From: CAVVDY01 sp963815775
GTDB taxonomy: Bacteria; Acidobacteriota; Terriglobia; Terriglobales; Acidobacteriaceae
NCBI GenBank assembly: GCA_963815775.1
Contig: CAWFIB010000025.1
Span: 186,001 to 250,000, forward strand
Length of the DNA: 64,000 nt
Direction: 5' to 3'
The notes beneath the pieces were generated by a model, which saw only the letters and a program-made list of their open reading frames with translations, was not told the DNA's origin and made no database searches. Shown here in pieces: positions 7,919-16,186 of this stretch (position 1 is the stretch's first letter; each line of letters begins with the position of its first letter). The position numbers and the translations under genes were made by a program.

Positions 7919-9244
7919 TTGAAACCAGGCAAGACCGCGGTTGTCGTCGGCGCCCAGTGGGGCGATGAGGGCAAAGGCAAGATCGTTGACGTTCTCTCCG
8001 AGCGCTTTAAGGTGGTCGCGCGCTATTCCGGCGGGCACAACGCCGGGCACACGGTAACCATCAAGGGGCAGAAGTTTATTCTGCAGCTCATTCCCTGCGG
8101 CGTGTTACGCGAGGGCTGCCGTGGCGTGATCGGCAACGGGGTAGTGCTCGACCCGTTTGCCTTCCTGCGCGAGGTGGATGCCCTGCGCGCGCAAGGTGTG
8201 AATGTCGAGGGCAATCTGTTTGTGAGCAACCGGGCGCACGTGATCCTGCCCTACCATCGCATGATCGAGCTGGCGGCGGAGAACGCTCCCGGACGCATCC
8301 GAATTGGCACCACGTCGCGCGGCATTGGGCCGACCTATGAAGACAAGATGGCGCGCAGTGGCCTGCGGGTGCAGGACCTGCTGGATAAGGAACTGCTGAA
8401 GAAGCATATTGAGAATGCCTGCCGCGAGAAAAACATGGTGGCCCACGCGCTGTTCAACAGCGAGCCACTGGATGCTGACAAGATGTATATGGAGTACGCG
8501 GAGGTTGCCGATCGGGTGGCTCCGTTTGTCGCCGATACCGCTTGTTTGCTCAACCAAGCAATTGCGCAGGGCGAGCCGGTGATGTTCGAGGGCGCGCAGG
8601 GAACCATGCTCGACATCGACCATGGCACGTATCCGTTTGTGACCTCATCGAGTGCGACTTCGGGCGGGGCGGTGACGGGCACGGGGGTTCCGCCGACCTC
8701 CATCACGACGGTGATTGGAGTGACGAAGGCCTATTGCACGCGCGTTGGTGGGGGGCCGTTCCCGACCGAGTTGCACGACGAGATGGGCGAAGCCATTCGC
8801 AAGAAGGGCAACGAATTTGGCGCTGTGACGGGGCGTCCGCGGCGCACGGGATGGATTGATCTGCCGCTGTTGCGCTACTCCAACATGATCAACGGCACGG
8901 GCTGGCTGGTAGTGACCAAGCTCGACGTGCTGGACGATCTGGCGGAGATTCCGGTGTGCGTGGGCTACAAGATCGACGGCAAAGCCACGGAGGAGATCCC
9001 GGCGCAGGCGGCCAGCTTCGACAAGATCGAGCCGATTTATACCAAGATGCCGGGATGGCATACCAGCACGTTTGGTATCGACAGGTGCGATCGCCTGCCG
9101 CAGAAAGCGAAGGAGTATCTGGCATTCCTCGAGAAGGAGACCTGTGCGAAGGTCGGCATCGTCTCTACCGGGCCTGATCGTGAGCAGACGGCGTTTACGG
9201 GTGAGTTTGCGCAGATGCTCGACGACATTAGCGGGAAGAAGTAG
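7919..9244 (+). CDS. purA: Adenylosuccinate synthetase
   Basis: Joins IMP and aspartate using GTP, the first committed step from IMP to AMP. The GTP loop GAQWGDEGKGK is at residues 11-21 and contains the catalytic Asp16. GGHNAGHT, the IMP-binding GTTSRGIGPTYEDK, FEGAQGTMLDIDHGTYP and the C-terminal guanine-binding TKLDVLD and STGPDR motifs are all present. The TTG at 7919 is preferred over the GTG at 7886: GGAG lies 7 bases upstream and the resulting start (MKPGKTAVVVG, 441 residues) matches the family's short N-terminus. The purine salvage gene for adenosine deaminase lies 500 bases downstream on the other strand. Confidence 0.97.
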   Translation: MKPGKTAVVVGAQWGDEGKGKIVDVLSERFKVVARYSGGHNAGHTVTIKGQKFILQLIPCGVLREGCRGVIGNGVVLDPFAFLREVDALRAQGVNVEGNLFVSNRAHVILPYHRMIELAAENAPGRIRIGTTSRGIGPTYEDKMARSGLRVQDLLDKELLKKHIENACREKNMVAHALFNSEPLDADKMYMEYAEVADRVAPFVADTACLLNQAIAQGEPVMFEGAQGTMLDIDHGTYPFVTSSSATSGGAVTGTGVPPTSITTVIGVTKAYCTRVGGGPFPTELHDEMGEAIRKKGNEFGAVTGRPRRTGWIDLPLLRYSNMINGTGWLVVTKLDVLDDLAEIPVCVGYKIDGKATEEIPAQAASFDKIEPIYTKMPGWHTSTFGIDRCDRLPQKAKEYLAFLEKETCAKVGIVSTGPDREQTAFTGEFAQMLDDISGKK

Positions 9245-9312
9245 GGAGAGTCTGATTAAGTCCGATCGAAGACGCTCAGGGGCTAAAGCCCAGCTTTATT
9301 CCAGGCGCTTAC

Positions 9313-9332
9313 GGACGGCCTAAAGGCCGTCC
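9313..9332. repeat. Palindrome with TAAA loop and CCTTCAAA tail
   Basis: GGACGGCCTAAAGGCCGTCC is a perfect 8-base stem with a TAAA loop, followed by CCCTTCAAAGCC. A smaller relative, GGGGCTAAAGCCC, lies about 40 bases upstream. Same family as 5405-5424 and 35477-35496. Confidence 0.8.
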
Positions 9333-9376
9333 CCTTCAAAGCCCGGATGTAATCAGACCTGCAATAGGAGGGGCGC

Positions 9377-9670
9377 GTGATTGTTCTGGCTGTTGTCTGG
9401 GTTGCGAAACCAACGCATGAAAACGAGGTTGCGAGGATCTTTCGCAAGCTTGAAGCCGATTCGCGCCGCGAGCCGGGATGCCTGATGTACATGGTGCATC
9501 GGCAGAAGGACGATCCGGGGCGTTTCTTTATCTACGAGCAGTACCGGGACGATGGCGCGCTCGAGGCGCATCGCGATACGCCACATTTTCAGGAGTATGC
9601 GGTGAAGGGGTTGCAAGGTATCGCTGATCGTGTGCAGGGAGAGTTGTACGAGCCGCTGACCGCGGAGTAA
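9377..9670 (+). CDS. Antibiotic biosynthesis monooxygenase (ABM) family protein
   Basis: A 97-residue single ABM domain: a dimeric alpha/beta ferredoxin-like barrel related to quinol monooxygenase YgiN. Typical features are the N-terminal strand LAVVWVAKPTHENEV, the RREPGCLMYMVHR turn-strand, FFIYEQYRDDGALEAH, and a final helix with HRDTPHFQEY. The GTG start follows GGAGGGGC by a few bases. Such proteins act on quinones or polyphenols, or serve as heme- or metabolite-binding proteins, so the substrate is unknown. It follows purA after a repeat-filled gap, with no evidence of functional linkage. Confidence 0.85.
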   Translation: MIVLAVVWVAKPTHENEVARIFRKLEADSRREPGCLMYMVHRQKDDPGRFFIYEQYRDDGALEAHRDTPHFQEYAVKGLQGIADRVQGELYEPLTAE

Positions 9671-9737
9671 CCGCGGATGGACGCGACACCCAATCGCTAA
9701 CTAATACCTGACACCTGATACCCAATCCTGTCCGCGT

Positions 9738-10787
9738 TCATCCGCGAGAGTCCGCGGGTGATTCGTTTCGGAACGAGGCGCGGAAGGAATTTTCTGCCAG
9801 TTGCCGCAGTTCGTCATCGCGGAAGCCGAATACCTCTTGGGCGATCTGGTATTCCCGGTTCAGCGTGGTATGAAACATCTCGGGATCGTCGGTGTTGAGC
9901 GTGACCAACACGCCGGCGTCGAAGAGTTTTCGCACGGGATGCTGATCGAGCGCAGAGCAGCATCCGGTCAGAACATTGCTGGAGATGCAGACCTCGACCG
10001 GGATTTGCTGTTCGGCCAGATAGCGAACCAACCCGGGATCTTCAATGGCATGCAGACCGTGGCCGATGCGGTCGACCTTTAATTCGCGGATCGCTCCCCA
10101 AATCGACTCTGGCCCGACGGTTTCGCCGGCGTGGACGGTAAGACGCAGGCCATTGTCGCGCGCCAGGTCGTAGACGTCGCGAAACTGCCGGGGCGCGCCA
10201 CGGCGTTCGTCGCCGCCGAGACCGATGCCAACCACGTTGCGGCCTTTCAAGCGGATGGCCTCTTCGACTACACGTTTAGCTTCCTCGACGCCGAAGTGCC
10301 GGGCGGCGTCGAAGATCCAGGAGATGGAGACGCCAAAATCGCGCTCGCCGCGCTCGCGTCCTCGCTCCAGGCCTTCAAACAGGGGCGGGAAGTCGCCGCC
10401 ACGCCAGTGCACCACACCGACGGAGACATAGACTTCGGCATGACGAACGTTCTGCTCACGCAGCTTCTGCATCATGCGATAGGTGACGAGCTCGTAGTCG
10501 TGGGCGGTGCGCAGACGCTCGGTAACGGCTTTGAAGGCCAGCAGGAAGCCGGTGAAGTTGGTGTAGTTATAGAGCTCGCGAGCTTCGTCTTCGGTGAAGA
10601 CGCGTCCGCTGTCGGCAATGTTGGTGTAGCGATTGTTGGTGATCGCCAGCGGCGTGGGATGGCGGCGGCTCAACTCCGACAATGTGGGAGGGTCGACCGT
10701 GCCCTCGAGGTGAAGGTGCAGCTCGGCCTTAGGCAGAGAGCGGATGAAGTTAGTGGGAGGCTGATCAACAATTGGCATCAGGCGCAT
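9738..10787 (-). CDS. add: Adenosine deaminase
   Basis: Zinc hydrolase that converts adenosine to inosine in purine salvage. The 349-residue TIM-barrel has the zinc-binding HLHLEGT (His24, His26), TVHAGETVGP (zinc His and the adjacent catalytic Glu), GHGLHA (proton-transfer His) and NTDDPEMF (zinc and substrate aspartates). Length matches add and adenine deaminase-like enzymes; a small possibility of adenine deaminase activity remains. The true start may be the second ATG (10778). The last ~10 codons overlap a CGCGGA-rich degenerate repeat, which may have extended the C-terminus. Confidence 0.93.
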   Translation of the reverse strand: MRLMPIVDQPPTNFIRSLPKAELHLHLEGTVDPPTLSELSRRHPTPLAITNNRYTNIADSGRVFTEDEARELYNYTNFTGFLLAFKAVTERLRTAHDYELVTYRMMQKLREQNVRHAEVYVSVGVVHWRGGDFPPLFEGLERGRERGERDFGVSISWIFDAARHFGVEEAKRVVEEAIRLKGRNVVGIGLGGDERRGAPRQFRDVYDLARDNGLRLTVHAGETVGPESIWGAIRELKVDRIGHGLHAIEDPGLVRYLAEQQIPVEVCISSNVLTGCCSALDQHPVRKLFDAGVLVTLNTDDPEMFHTTLNREYQIAQEVFGFRDDELRQLAENSFRASFRNESPADSRG

Positions 10788-10875
10788 CGTTGAGTTTCGA
10801 GGTATGGAGTTCGGCTTGCTCTTCGGCTGCTCGGCCCTGGGCTCAGTCGTGTCGATCAGCCTTCTTGAATACCCT

Positions 10876-10984
10876 TGTTATGCTGAGCGGAGGCGAGGAC
10901 GTGCTGTCTTGTTGCGCTGCGAAAAGCAGGTGCTTCGACTACGTTCGTCTCAGCAAGGCTCGACTCAGTTCGCTCAGGATGACA
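10876..10984. repeat. Imperfect inverted-repeat element
   Basis: The ends TGTTATGCTGAGCGGA and TTCGCTCAGGATGACA are inverted copies (13 of 16 positions). The interior contains more partial inverted segments. A shorter relative ending in CGCTCAGGATGACA lies at about 21787-21822. Element-like, with no coding capacity. It fills part of the 489-base gap between add and the permease gene, in which I see no gene. Confidence 0.65.
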
Positions 10985-11005
10985 AATCATAAATGACGGC
11001 CGGGC

Positions 11006-11260
11006 GGCACGACTGAAGTCGTGCCCTGACGCGGTGAGCTCTGTCGTCCCTACGGGACTCGATCGTCTTTCTCCGTTCACCCAGCGCTGAAGCGCTGGGC
11101 TAAGATCTGCTGCGCCTACGGCGCGGGCTCTTTCTGCTATTCGCGCACTTCGCAGATCGACAGTAGGTTGCGACACAGTCCCTATCATTCCTCCAGGGTC
11201 TACCCAGTACTCCGCTGCGCTTCGTACATGGGCTAGACTATGCCGCCCTTCGGACTGGCG
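11006..11260. repeat. Composite palindromic repeat, copy 2
   Basis: Contains GGCACGACTGAAGTCGTGCC (11006-11025), CGTCCCTACGGGACTCG (11045-11061), CCCAGCGCTGAAGCGCTGGG (11080-11099), CTAAGATCTG, TGCGCCTACGGCGCG and a CCCAGTAC/GTACATGGG hairpin (11203-11232). The module order parallels copies at 3984-4161 and 37130-37275; the tail TTGCGACACAGTCCC also resembles TCGCAATACAGTCCC in copy 3. Confidence 0.8.
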
Positions 11261-11276
11261 GTGTCGCGAAACCCAC

Positions 11277-12836
11277 CTACCGTTTGCGCTCGTCGGGGCT
11301 AAATTCGCTGTGGTGGCGGCTGTAGAGCATGTAGACGGTCAGACCGATAATCAGCCAGGCAAAAAAGCGCAGCCAGGTGAGAATGGGCAGGCCCGCCATC
11401 AGCAGCGCGCAGAAAATCACGCTAAGCACGGGCGCTGCGATGCCGCCGGGAGCGCGGAATCCGCGACGCCGCTCGGGCTGCTTGTAGCGCAGGATGATCA
11501 CGCCGATCGAGACCAGCACGAAGGCGAACAGGGTGCCGATGTTCGACAGGTCGGCCAATGTGCCGATATCGAGAATGCCGCCCGGAATGCCGACCAGGAA
11601 GCCCGCGATCCAGGTCGCCGTGGAGGGCGTGCGAAATTTCGGATGCACAAAGCTGAAGAGCTTAGGGAGCAGCCCGTCGCGCGACATGGCGAACCAGACG
11701 CGCGCCTGTCCAAGCTGAAAGACGAGCAGGGAGGAGATCATGCCCATCATGGCGCCGAAGAGCACGGCCAAGCGCGTCCAGCGCAGCGTCTGGGAGCCGG
11801 TGAGAGCCGTCAGCCTTTTCATGCTGTTGACCACCGGCGCGGCGTCGTCGATCAGGGTCGACCATTTGACGATGCCGGTGAGCACAACCGCCACCGAAAT
11901 ATAGAGGATGGTGCAGACAATCAGGGTGGCGATGATGCCGATAGGCAAGTCGCGCTGCGGATTGCGCGCTTCTTCCGCGGCGGTGGAGACGGAATCGAAG
12001 CCAATGTAGGTGAAGAAGATGATGGAGCCGCCGGTGAGTACTCCCGACCACCCTTCGGGAATGTAAGGGTGATAGTTCGACGGGTGAATGAAGTGCGCGC
12101 CGACGATGACGAAGGCCAGGATGGCGGAGATCTTCAGGATCACCATCACGTTGTTCGCCTCGGCCGATTCGCGTATGCCTCGCACCAGCACGACGGTGAG
12201 AAACATCACGACGAGAAAGGCCGGGATATTGAATCCGAAATGTAGTCCTGGGGCGTAGAGGACATTTCCCTTGAAATCGGTCATGCCGCTGGGCAGATAC
12301 GCGGGGGTGATCCAGCGCAGTGCGGGATGCCATCCGAACCAGTCGAACAGGTCGACCACATGCGCGGCGAAGCCGACGCTGACGGCCATGTTGCTGACCG
12401 CGTATTCAAGGATGAGGTCCCAGCCGATGATCCAGGCGATGAGTTCGCCCATGGTGGCGTAGGTATAGGTGTAGGCGCTGCCTGCGATGGGGATCATCGA
12501 TGCCAACTCGGCGTAACACAGCGCGGTGAACCCGCAGACAATTGCCACCAGTACCAGCGACAGGGAAAGGGCTGGTCCTGCGCCGGGACGGCCGAGGGTA
12601 GCGGCGTGGTGCACGATATAGTCGGCCAGCGGGGCGTTGAGGATGGACGAGGTATCGAACTTTTGCCCGGCAATGGCGGTACCGATGACGGTAAAGATGC
12701 CGGAGCCAATGACTGCGCCGATGCCCAGCGCGGTGAGCGACCAGGGTCCGAGGGTCTTCTTGAGGCGATGCTCGGGCTCCTCCGATTCGGAGATCAGCTT
12801 GTCGATGGATTTACATGCGAAGAGTTGGTTCGGCAG
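11277..12836 (-). CDS. APC-family amino acid permease (cationic amino acid transporter type)
   Basis: Inner-membrane transporter with 12 or more predicted helices. The conserved APC segment ALGIGAVIGSGIFTVIG lies near residue 40, and FGFDSV-like and SNAMV-like motifs of the CAT/YfnA group follow (IGFDSVSTAAEEARNP). The first ATG-like start in frame (12614) would remove helix 1 and the substrate-gating GSGIF motif. In-frame, family-like sequence continues upstream to LPNQLFACKSIDKLI, where a CTG at 12836 is preceded by GGAG at a 7-base spacing; an in-frame stop lies about 30 bases further up and no ATG, GTG or TTG exists between. I therefore place the start at this CTG (519 residues). Substrate is probably an amino acid; which one is unknown. 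Confidence 0.8.
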   Translation of the reverse strand: MPNQLFACKSIDKLISESEEPEHRLKKTLGPWSLTALGIGAVIGSGIFTVIGTAIAGQKFDTSSILNAPLADYIVHHAATLGRPGAGPALSLSLVLVAIVCGFTALCYAELASMIPIAGSAYTYTYATMGELIAWIIGWDLILEYAVSNMAVSVGFAAHVVDLFDWFGWHPALRWITPAYLPSGMTDFKGNVLYAPGLHFGFNIPAFLVVMFLTVVLVRGIRESAEANNVMVILKISAILAFVIVGAHFIHPSNYHPYIPEGWSGVLTGGSIIFFTYIGFDSVSTAAEEARNPQRDLPIGIIATLIVCTILYISVAVVLTGIVKWSTLIDDAAPVVNSMKRLTALTGSQTLRWTRLAVLFGAMMGMISSLLVFQLGQARVWFAMSRDGLLPKLFSFVHPKFRTPSTATWIAGFLVGIPGGILDIGTLADLSNIGTLFAFVLVSIGVIILRYKQPERRRGFRAPGGIAAPVLSVIFCALLMAGLPILTWLRFFAWLIIGLTVYMLYSRHHSEFSPDERKR

Positions 12837-13044
12837 ATGAATGCTCCGGAACGGGAGATGAATTCAAGATTCAAACAGAAGCAGCGCCTGGGAGCAAGTG
12901 AAAGAAAAGACGCAACCGCGGATTTGCGCGGAGGACGCGGATTCGGAACAGCTAATCACGGACTTGCACGGACCCCCACGGATCGGAGGATCATGTGCGG
13001 GAAGACGTGGATCGTGATTGGTGCAAACACCTGTGTCGCGAGGG

Positions 13045-13452
13045 TCAGCTTGCCGCCTTGCGGGGTCTGCCCCCCAGCTTGCCGTTGGCACGGGAAGCGC
13101 GCTTCTTGGCGACGCTGGTGCGTTTGCCCCCGGCAGTTCCCAGCAGGGAGGCCATCCATTTCTTTGATCCCAAGACGCCCTCCAGTAATCCGGGGACGTA
13201 CAGATCAGCATCGAGCTTGGGGAAGTGCAAGCCGAGTCCAGAGGGACTTATCTCAATGGCGCTGAGCTGGCTGGGAGTGGCATGCTCCAAGCCCTGTGCG
13301 CGCTGGGGATCGAGCATGAGGTCCAATCCTTGGCCAAGCTCGATGACAATTCGGTTCATGCGGCGATCGTAGCGAGCAGCGGTGGCGGGATGTGTACGCC
13401 TCAGTTGACGATGGGCCCGCCTTACGGCAGCCACGAAGTCATCCTTTCCCAT
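13045..13452 (-). CDS. DUF2442 protein, partner of a DUF4160 protein
   Basis: A 135-residue protein. Its middle part (about 60-100: LSAIEISPSGLGLHFPKLDADLYVPGLLEG) matches the DUF2442 fold, and its tail (ARANGKLGGRPRKAA) is the basic AT-hook-like end common in this family. The ATG at 13452 is preceded by GGAGATAC and lies inside the end of the upstream DUF4160 gene (14-base overlap), which indicates coupling. DUF4160/DUF2442 pairs have been proposed as toxin-antitoxin-like modules; DUF2442, with its likely DNA-binding tail, would be the regulator or antitoxin. That role is family-level knowledge and is not visible directly. Confidence 0.75.
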   Translation of the reverse strand: MGKDDFVAAVRRAHRQLRRTHPATAARYDRRMNRIVIELGQGLDLMLDPQRAQGLEHATPSQLSAIEISPSGLGLHFPKLDADLYVPGLLEGVLGSKKWMASLLGTAGGKRTSVAKKRASRANGKLGGRPRKAAS

Positions 13453-13687
13453 GTATCTCCTGCCAAGCTTCACAGATTTCACGTTGAAATTTCTTCAGCT
13501 GGCGGCGCACTCGAGAAACGTCGGTGCGACTGGCGCCATAGTTCTCCCTCAGATCTATTTCGCCGTTCGGACAATTCACCTCGAACACCGCTTCCACCCC
13601 TTTGCCGATGACGTGGACGTGGTCAGGACGGTGATCGTTAGGATAGATTACGACTCGAAATCCGGCGAACCGAACGATTGTCGGCAT
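13439..13687 (-). CDS. DUF4160 protein, putative toxin of a two-gene module
   Basis: An 82-residue DUF4160 protein with the conserved opening MPTIVRFAGFRVVIYPNDH, the central RPDHVHVIGKG and the final helix ICEAWQEIHGKG. Length equals the family norm. It is the first gene of a two-gene operon with DUF2442 downstream (14-base overlap). A perfect 7-base inverted repeat lies just before its start codon. Such pairs resemble type II toxin-antitoxin loci in size, coupling and patchy distribution, but the activity is not established. Confidence 0.75.
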   Translation of the reverse strand: MPTIVRFAGFRVVIYPNDHRPDHVHVIGKGVEAVFEVNCPNGEIDLRENYGASRTDVSRVRRQLKKFQREICEAWQEIHGKG

Positions 13688-13694
13688 TCATAAT

Positions 13695-13712
13695 AACCTA
13701 AGCGTTTAGGTT
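13695..13712. promoter_or_regulatory. Probable operator of the DUF4160/DUF2442 operon
   Basis: AACCTAA and TTAGGTT form a perfect inverted repeat with a GCGT spacer, 8 bases upstream of the DUF4160 ATG. On the minus strand a TATAAA hexamer overlaps its upstream edge and may be the -10 box. The position suits autorepression by the operon's own DNA-binding product. Confidence 0.55.
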
Positions 13713-13755
13713 TATACAGAGTTCTCTTGCGGCGCCCCCGGTTCAGATCGCTACC

Positions 13756-16053
13756 TCATTTCCCCGGCGCCAGCGTCTGCTCAAAGTGATTGTCGATCAG
13801 GTGGAAGAGGTGGGTGCGCGCTTCTTTGCCGGCGATGCCATGGGTCTTGCGGGGATAGATCATGAGATCGAACTGTTTGCCCGCATTAATCAGCGCGTTG
13901 ACCATCTGCACCGTGTTCTGGAAATGCACGTTGTCGTCGCTGGTGCCATGCACTTCCAGCAGATTGCCTTTCAGATCAGCGGCGAAATTCACTGGCGAGC
14001 TCTTCCTGTAGCCTTCGTCGTTGTCTTTTGGCAAGCCCATGTAGCGCTCGGTGTAGATGGAGTCATAGAGGCGCCAGTCCGTGACCGGAGCCACGGCAAC
14101 ACCGGCCTTGAACATGTCGGTGTGGGTCATGGTGTAGAGGGTAAAGTAGCCGCCATAGCTCCATCCCCAGAAGCCGAGGCGGTTGCTATCGAGTTCAGGA
14201 AACTGCTGGAGCGCCTGCTTTACGGCGGCGATCTGGTCGGCGAGTTCGTTCTCTCCGAAGTTGTGCCGCAACGAAGCGGCGAATGCCTTGCCTCGATTGG
14301 CCATGCCGCGATTGTCTACGTGCAGCACGGCGAAGCCCTGACGCGCCAGGATACAGTCAAAATAGTAGCCGGTGCCTCCCCAGGTATCGCGAACCGCCTG
14401 CGCGCCCGGGCCTCCGTAGGGATTGACGATCAGCGGAGCTTTGCCGTTCGCCATCATGGGGCCGCCGGTGGGCAGCAGGATGGTGCCGAGCAGTTTGGTC
14501 GAGCCGTCGGCGGCGGTGAACTCGACCGTTTTTGGTGCCGGCAGGTGATAGGGCCCTGCCGAGCGCGATTGCCAGAACGCGCTGCATTCGCCGCCTACGG
14601 TGCAGAACGACATCATCGGCGGAGTGGTCAGCGAGGAATAGGTATCGACGTAATACTTTGCATTCGCGGGATCGAAGATTTCGGTGTGTGCGCCGCCCTG
14701 TTGGGAGATGCGATGGAAGTTCTTGCCATCCAAGCCGACGGCGTACAGGTTGGCCTGGCGCCAGTCGCCCTCATTGGCGATGAAGTAGACGATTTGTTGT
14801 TTGGCGTCGACTCCGTCAATGTCCTCTACATCCCAATCGCCGTGGGTGAGCTGCAGCGCCAGTTTCGCTTCACCGGAAAGCGGGTTCTGATTGTCGAACT
14901 GGTAGAGATAGATGTGATAGTGTCCATCGCGCCAGCTCGTCCAGAGGTAGCGATCACCGGAGGGCAGGAGCATGAAGTCCGTCTCGGGATGCATGTCGAC
15001 CCAGGCATCACTGCTTTCCGTCATCATGAGCTGCGACTTGCCGTTCTTCACATCGATGAAGTAGAGATCAAGGCGATCCTGGGCGCGGTTGAGCGCCATT
15101 GCCCAGACAATGCCGGGGCGGACCCAGCCAAAGCGCGGCACGTAGACGTTGGAATCACCGCCGAGCGGGATCCCGCTGTTAGAACCACCACCCGCGGACA
15201 GCCACTTGATCTTTCCGCCACCTGAGCCGACGACACCAAGGCGCACGACGGGATTGGGATCGCCGGGCTGCGGATATCTCTGTTCGTCGACGGTGGAGTG
15301 GGTGGGGATCCAGTCGGTGATGGGATAGTTCGGCACCGGCTTCTCGTCCATCTGGAGAAACACGATCTGCTTGCCATCGGGCGACCAGAAGTAATTGCTG
15401 CGGGAGTACAGCTCTTCTTCGTAGACCCAGTCGACTTCGCCGTTGAGAAGGTTGGGATCGTTGTCCCTGGTGAGCGTCTCCTCGCGGCCGCCGGAGACAT
15501 CGCGGACATACAAATTGTGCTTGCGGACATAGGCGATGCGGCTGCCGTCGGGAGAGAATTTGGGATCGACGCTGGCGTCGTTGCTGGACGTGAGTTGCAC
15601 ACCAGTGCCGTTGTCGAGGCTGTAGAGCCAAAGCTGGCCCAGAGAATCGAAGAGCAGCTTCCTGGAGTCGGGAGACCAGTGATAGGCAGCGACGGAGTAG
15701 CGCCGCATGGCTTCCTTCTGGCGCTCGTCTTTGATGGCGCTGATGGGAGGCGCAAGCGAAGTCAGCTTCTCGCTGCTGACCAGCACCGTGGGCTTGGGAT
15801 TCTTCGCATCAACGTAGTACAGCGCACCCTTCTCGCCGCTGTCATCGCGCTGGACAAATGCCACGCGAGATCCGTCGGGTGCCCACTTAACTGATTCCGG
15901 CGCCCGCCCCAGCAATCCGCCGTCGGCGTAAATGGCCTCAATCGTGAGCTCGGGAGCAGCCTGCGATGGGGAAGGAGGGGTGGTCGTGTTCTGTGCGAAA
16001 AGGACAAGAGCAGAAAGCAAAGGGCCAAGGGCTATGGCAACACGAAGTCTCAC
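13756..16053 (-). CDS. Secreted S9B dipeptidyl peptidase (DPP-IV family)
   Basis: Exported serine peptidase that should release X-Pro or X-Ala dipeptides from N-termini. Residues 1-20 form a signal peptide ending in LFAQ. An eight-bladed propeller follows, containing the DWVYEEELY motif whose glutamates bind the substrate amino terminus in DPP-IV. The C-terminal alpha/beta-hydrolase domain has the triad: Ser632 in GWSYGG, Asp706 or 707 in HGTSDDNVHF, and His738 in RKTHGI. At 765 residues it is full length. It is monocistronic, convergent with nothing immediate, and divergent from the zinc-ribbon gene. It probably acts in peptide scavenging in the periplasm or outside the cell. Confidence 0.93.
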   Translation of the reverse strand: MRLRVAIALGPLLSALVLFAQNTTTPPSPSQAAPELTIEAIYADGGLLGRAPESVKWAPDGSRVAFVQRDDSGEKGALYYVDAKNPKPTVLVSSEKLTSLAPPISAIKDERQKEAMRRYSVAAYHWSPDSRKLLFDSLGQLWLYSLDNGTGVQLTSSNDASVDPKFSPDGSRIAYVRKHNLYVRDVSGGREETLTRDNDPNLLNGEVDWVYEEELYSRSNYFWSPDGKQIVFLQMDEKPVPNYPITDWIPTHSTVDEQRYPQPGDPNPVVRLGVVGSGGGKIKWLSAGGGSNSGIPLGGDSNVYVPRFGWVRPGIVWAMALNRAQDRLDLYFIDVKNGKSQLMMTESSDAWVDMHPETDFMLLPSGDRYLWTSWRDGHYHIYLYQFDNQNPLSGEAKLALQLTHGDWDVEDIDGVDAKQQIVYFIANEGDWRQANLYAVGLDGKNFHRISQQGGAHTEIFDPANAKYYVDTYSSLTTPPMMSFCTVGGECSAFWQSRSAGPYHLPAPKTVEFTAADGSTKLLGTILLPTGGPMMANGKAPLIVNPYGGPGAQAVRDTWGGTGYYFDCILARQGFAVLHVDNRGMANRGKAFAASLRHNFGENELADQIAAVKQALQQFPELDSNRLGFWGWSYGGYFTLYTMTHTDMFKAGVAVAPVTDWRLYDSIYTERYMGLPKDNDEGYRKSSPVNFAADLKGNLLEVHGTSDDNVHFQNTVQMVNALINAGKQFDLMIYPRKTHGIAGKEARTHLFHLIDNHFEQTLAPGK

Positions 16054-16186
16054 GGACGCTCCGAGGAAAGAGATTAGGAAGCGTCGAGTTTATATCAGCG
16101 GTGGGGATTTGTTTACTGCTACCGAGCGAGGTCTGACTCCCGTTGCGACGCCTGCGTGCTAGAATCCATGCAGGTTCCCGCCATTC

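Noticed and set aside
13786..15225. Long open frame (479 codons) on the plus strand opposite the dipeptidyl peptidase
   Set aside because: It is the antisense of a full-length gene with an intact catalytic triad; GC-rich codon bias creates such shadows and its translation lacks any domain.
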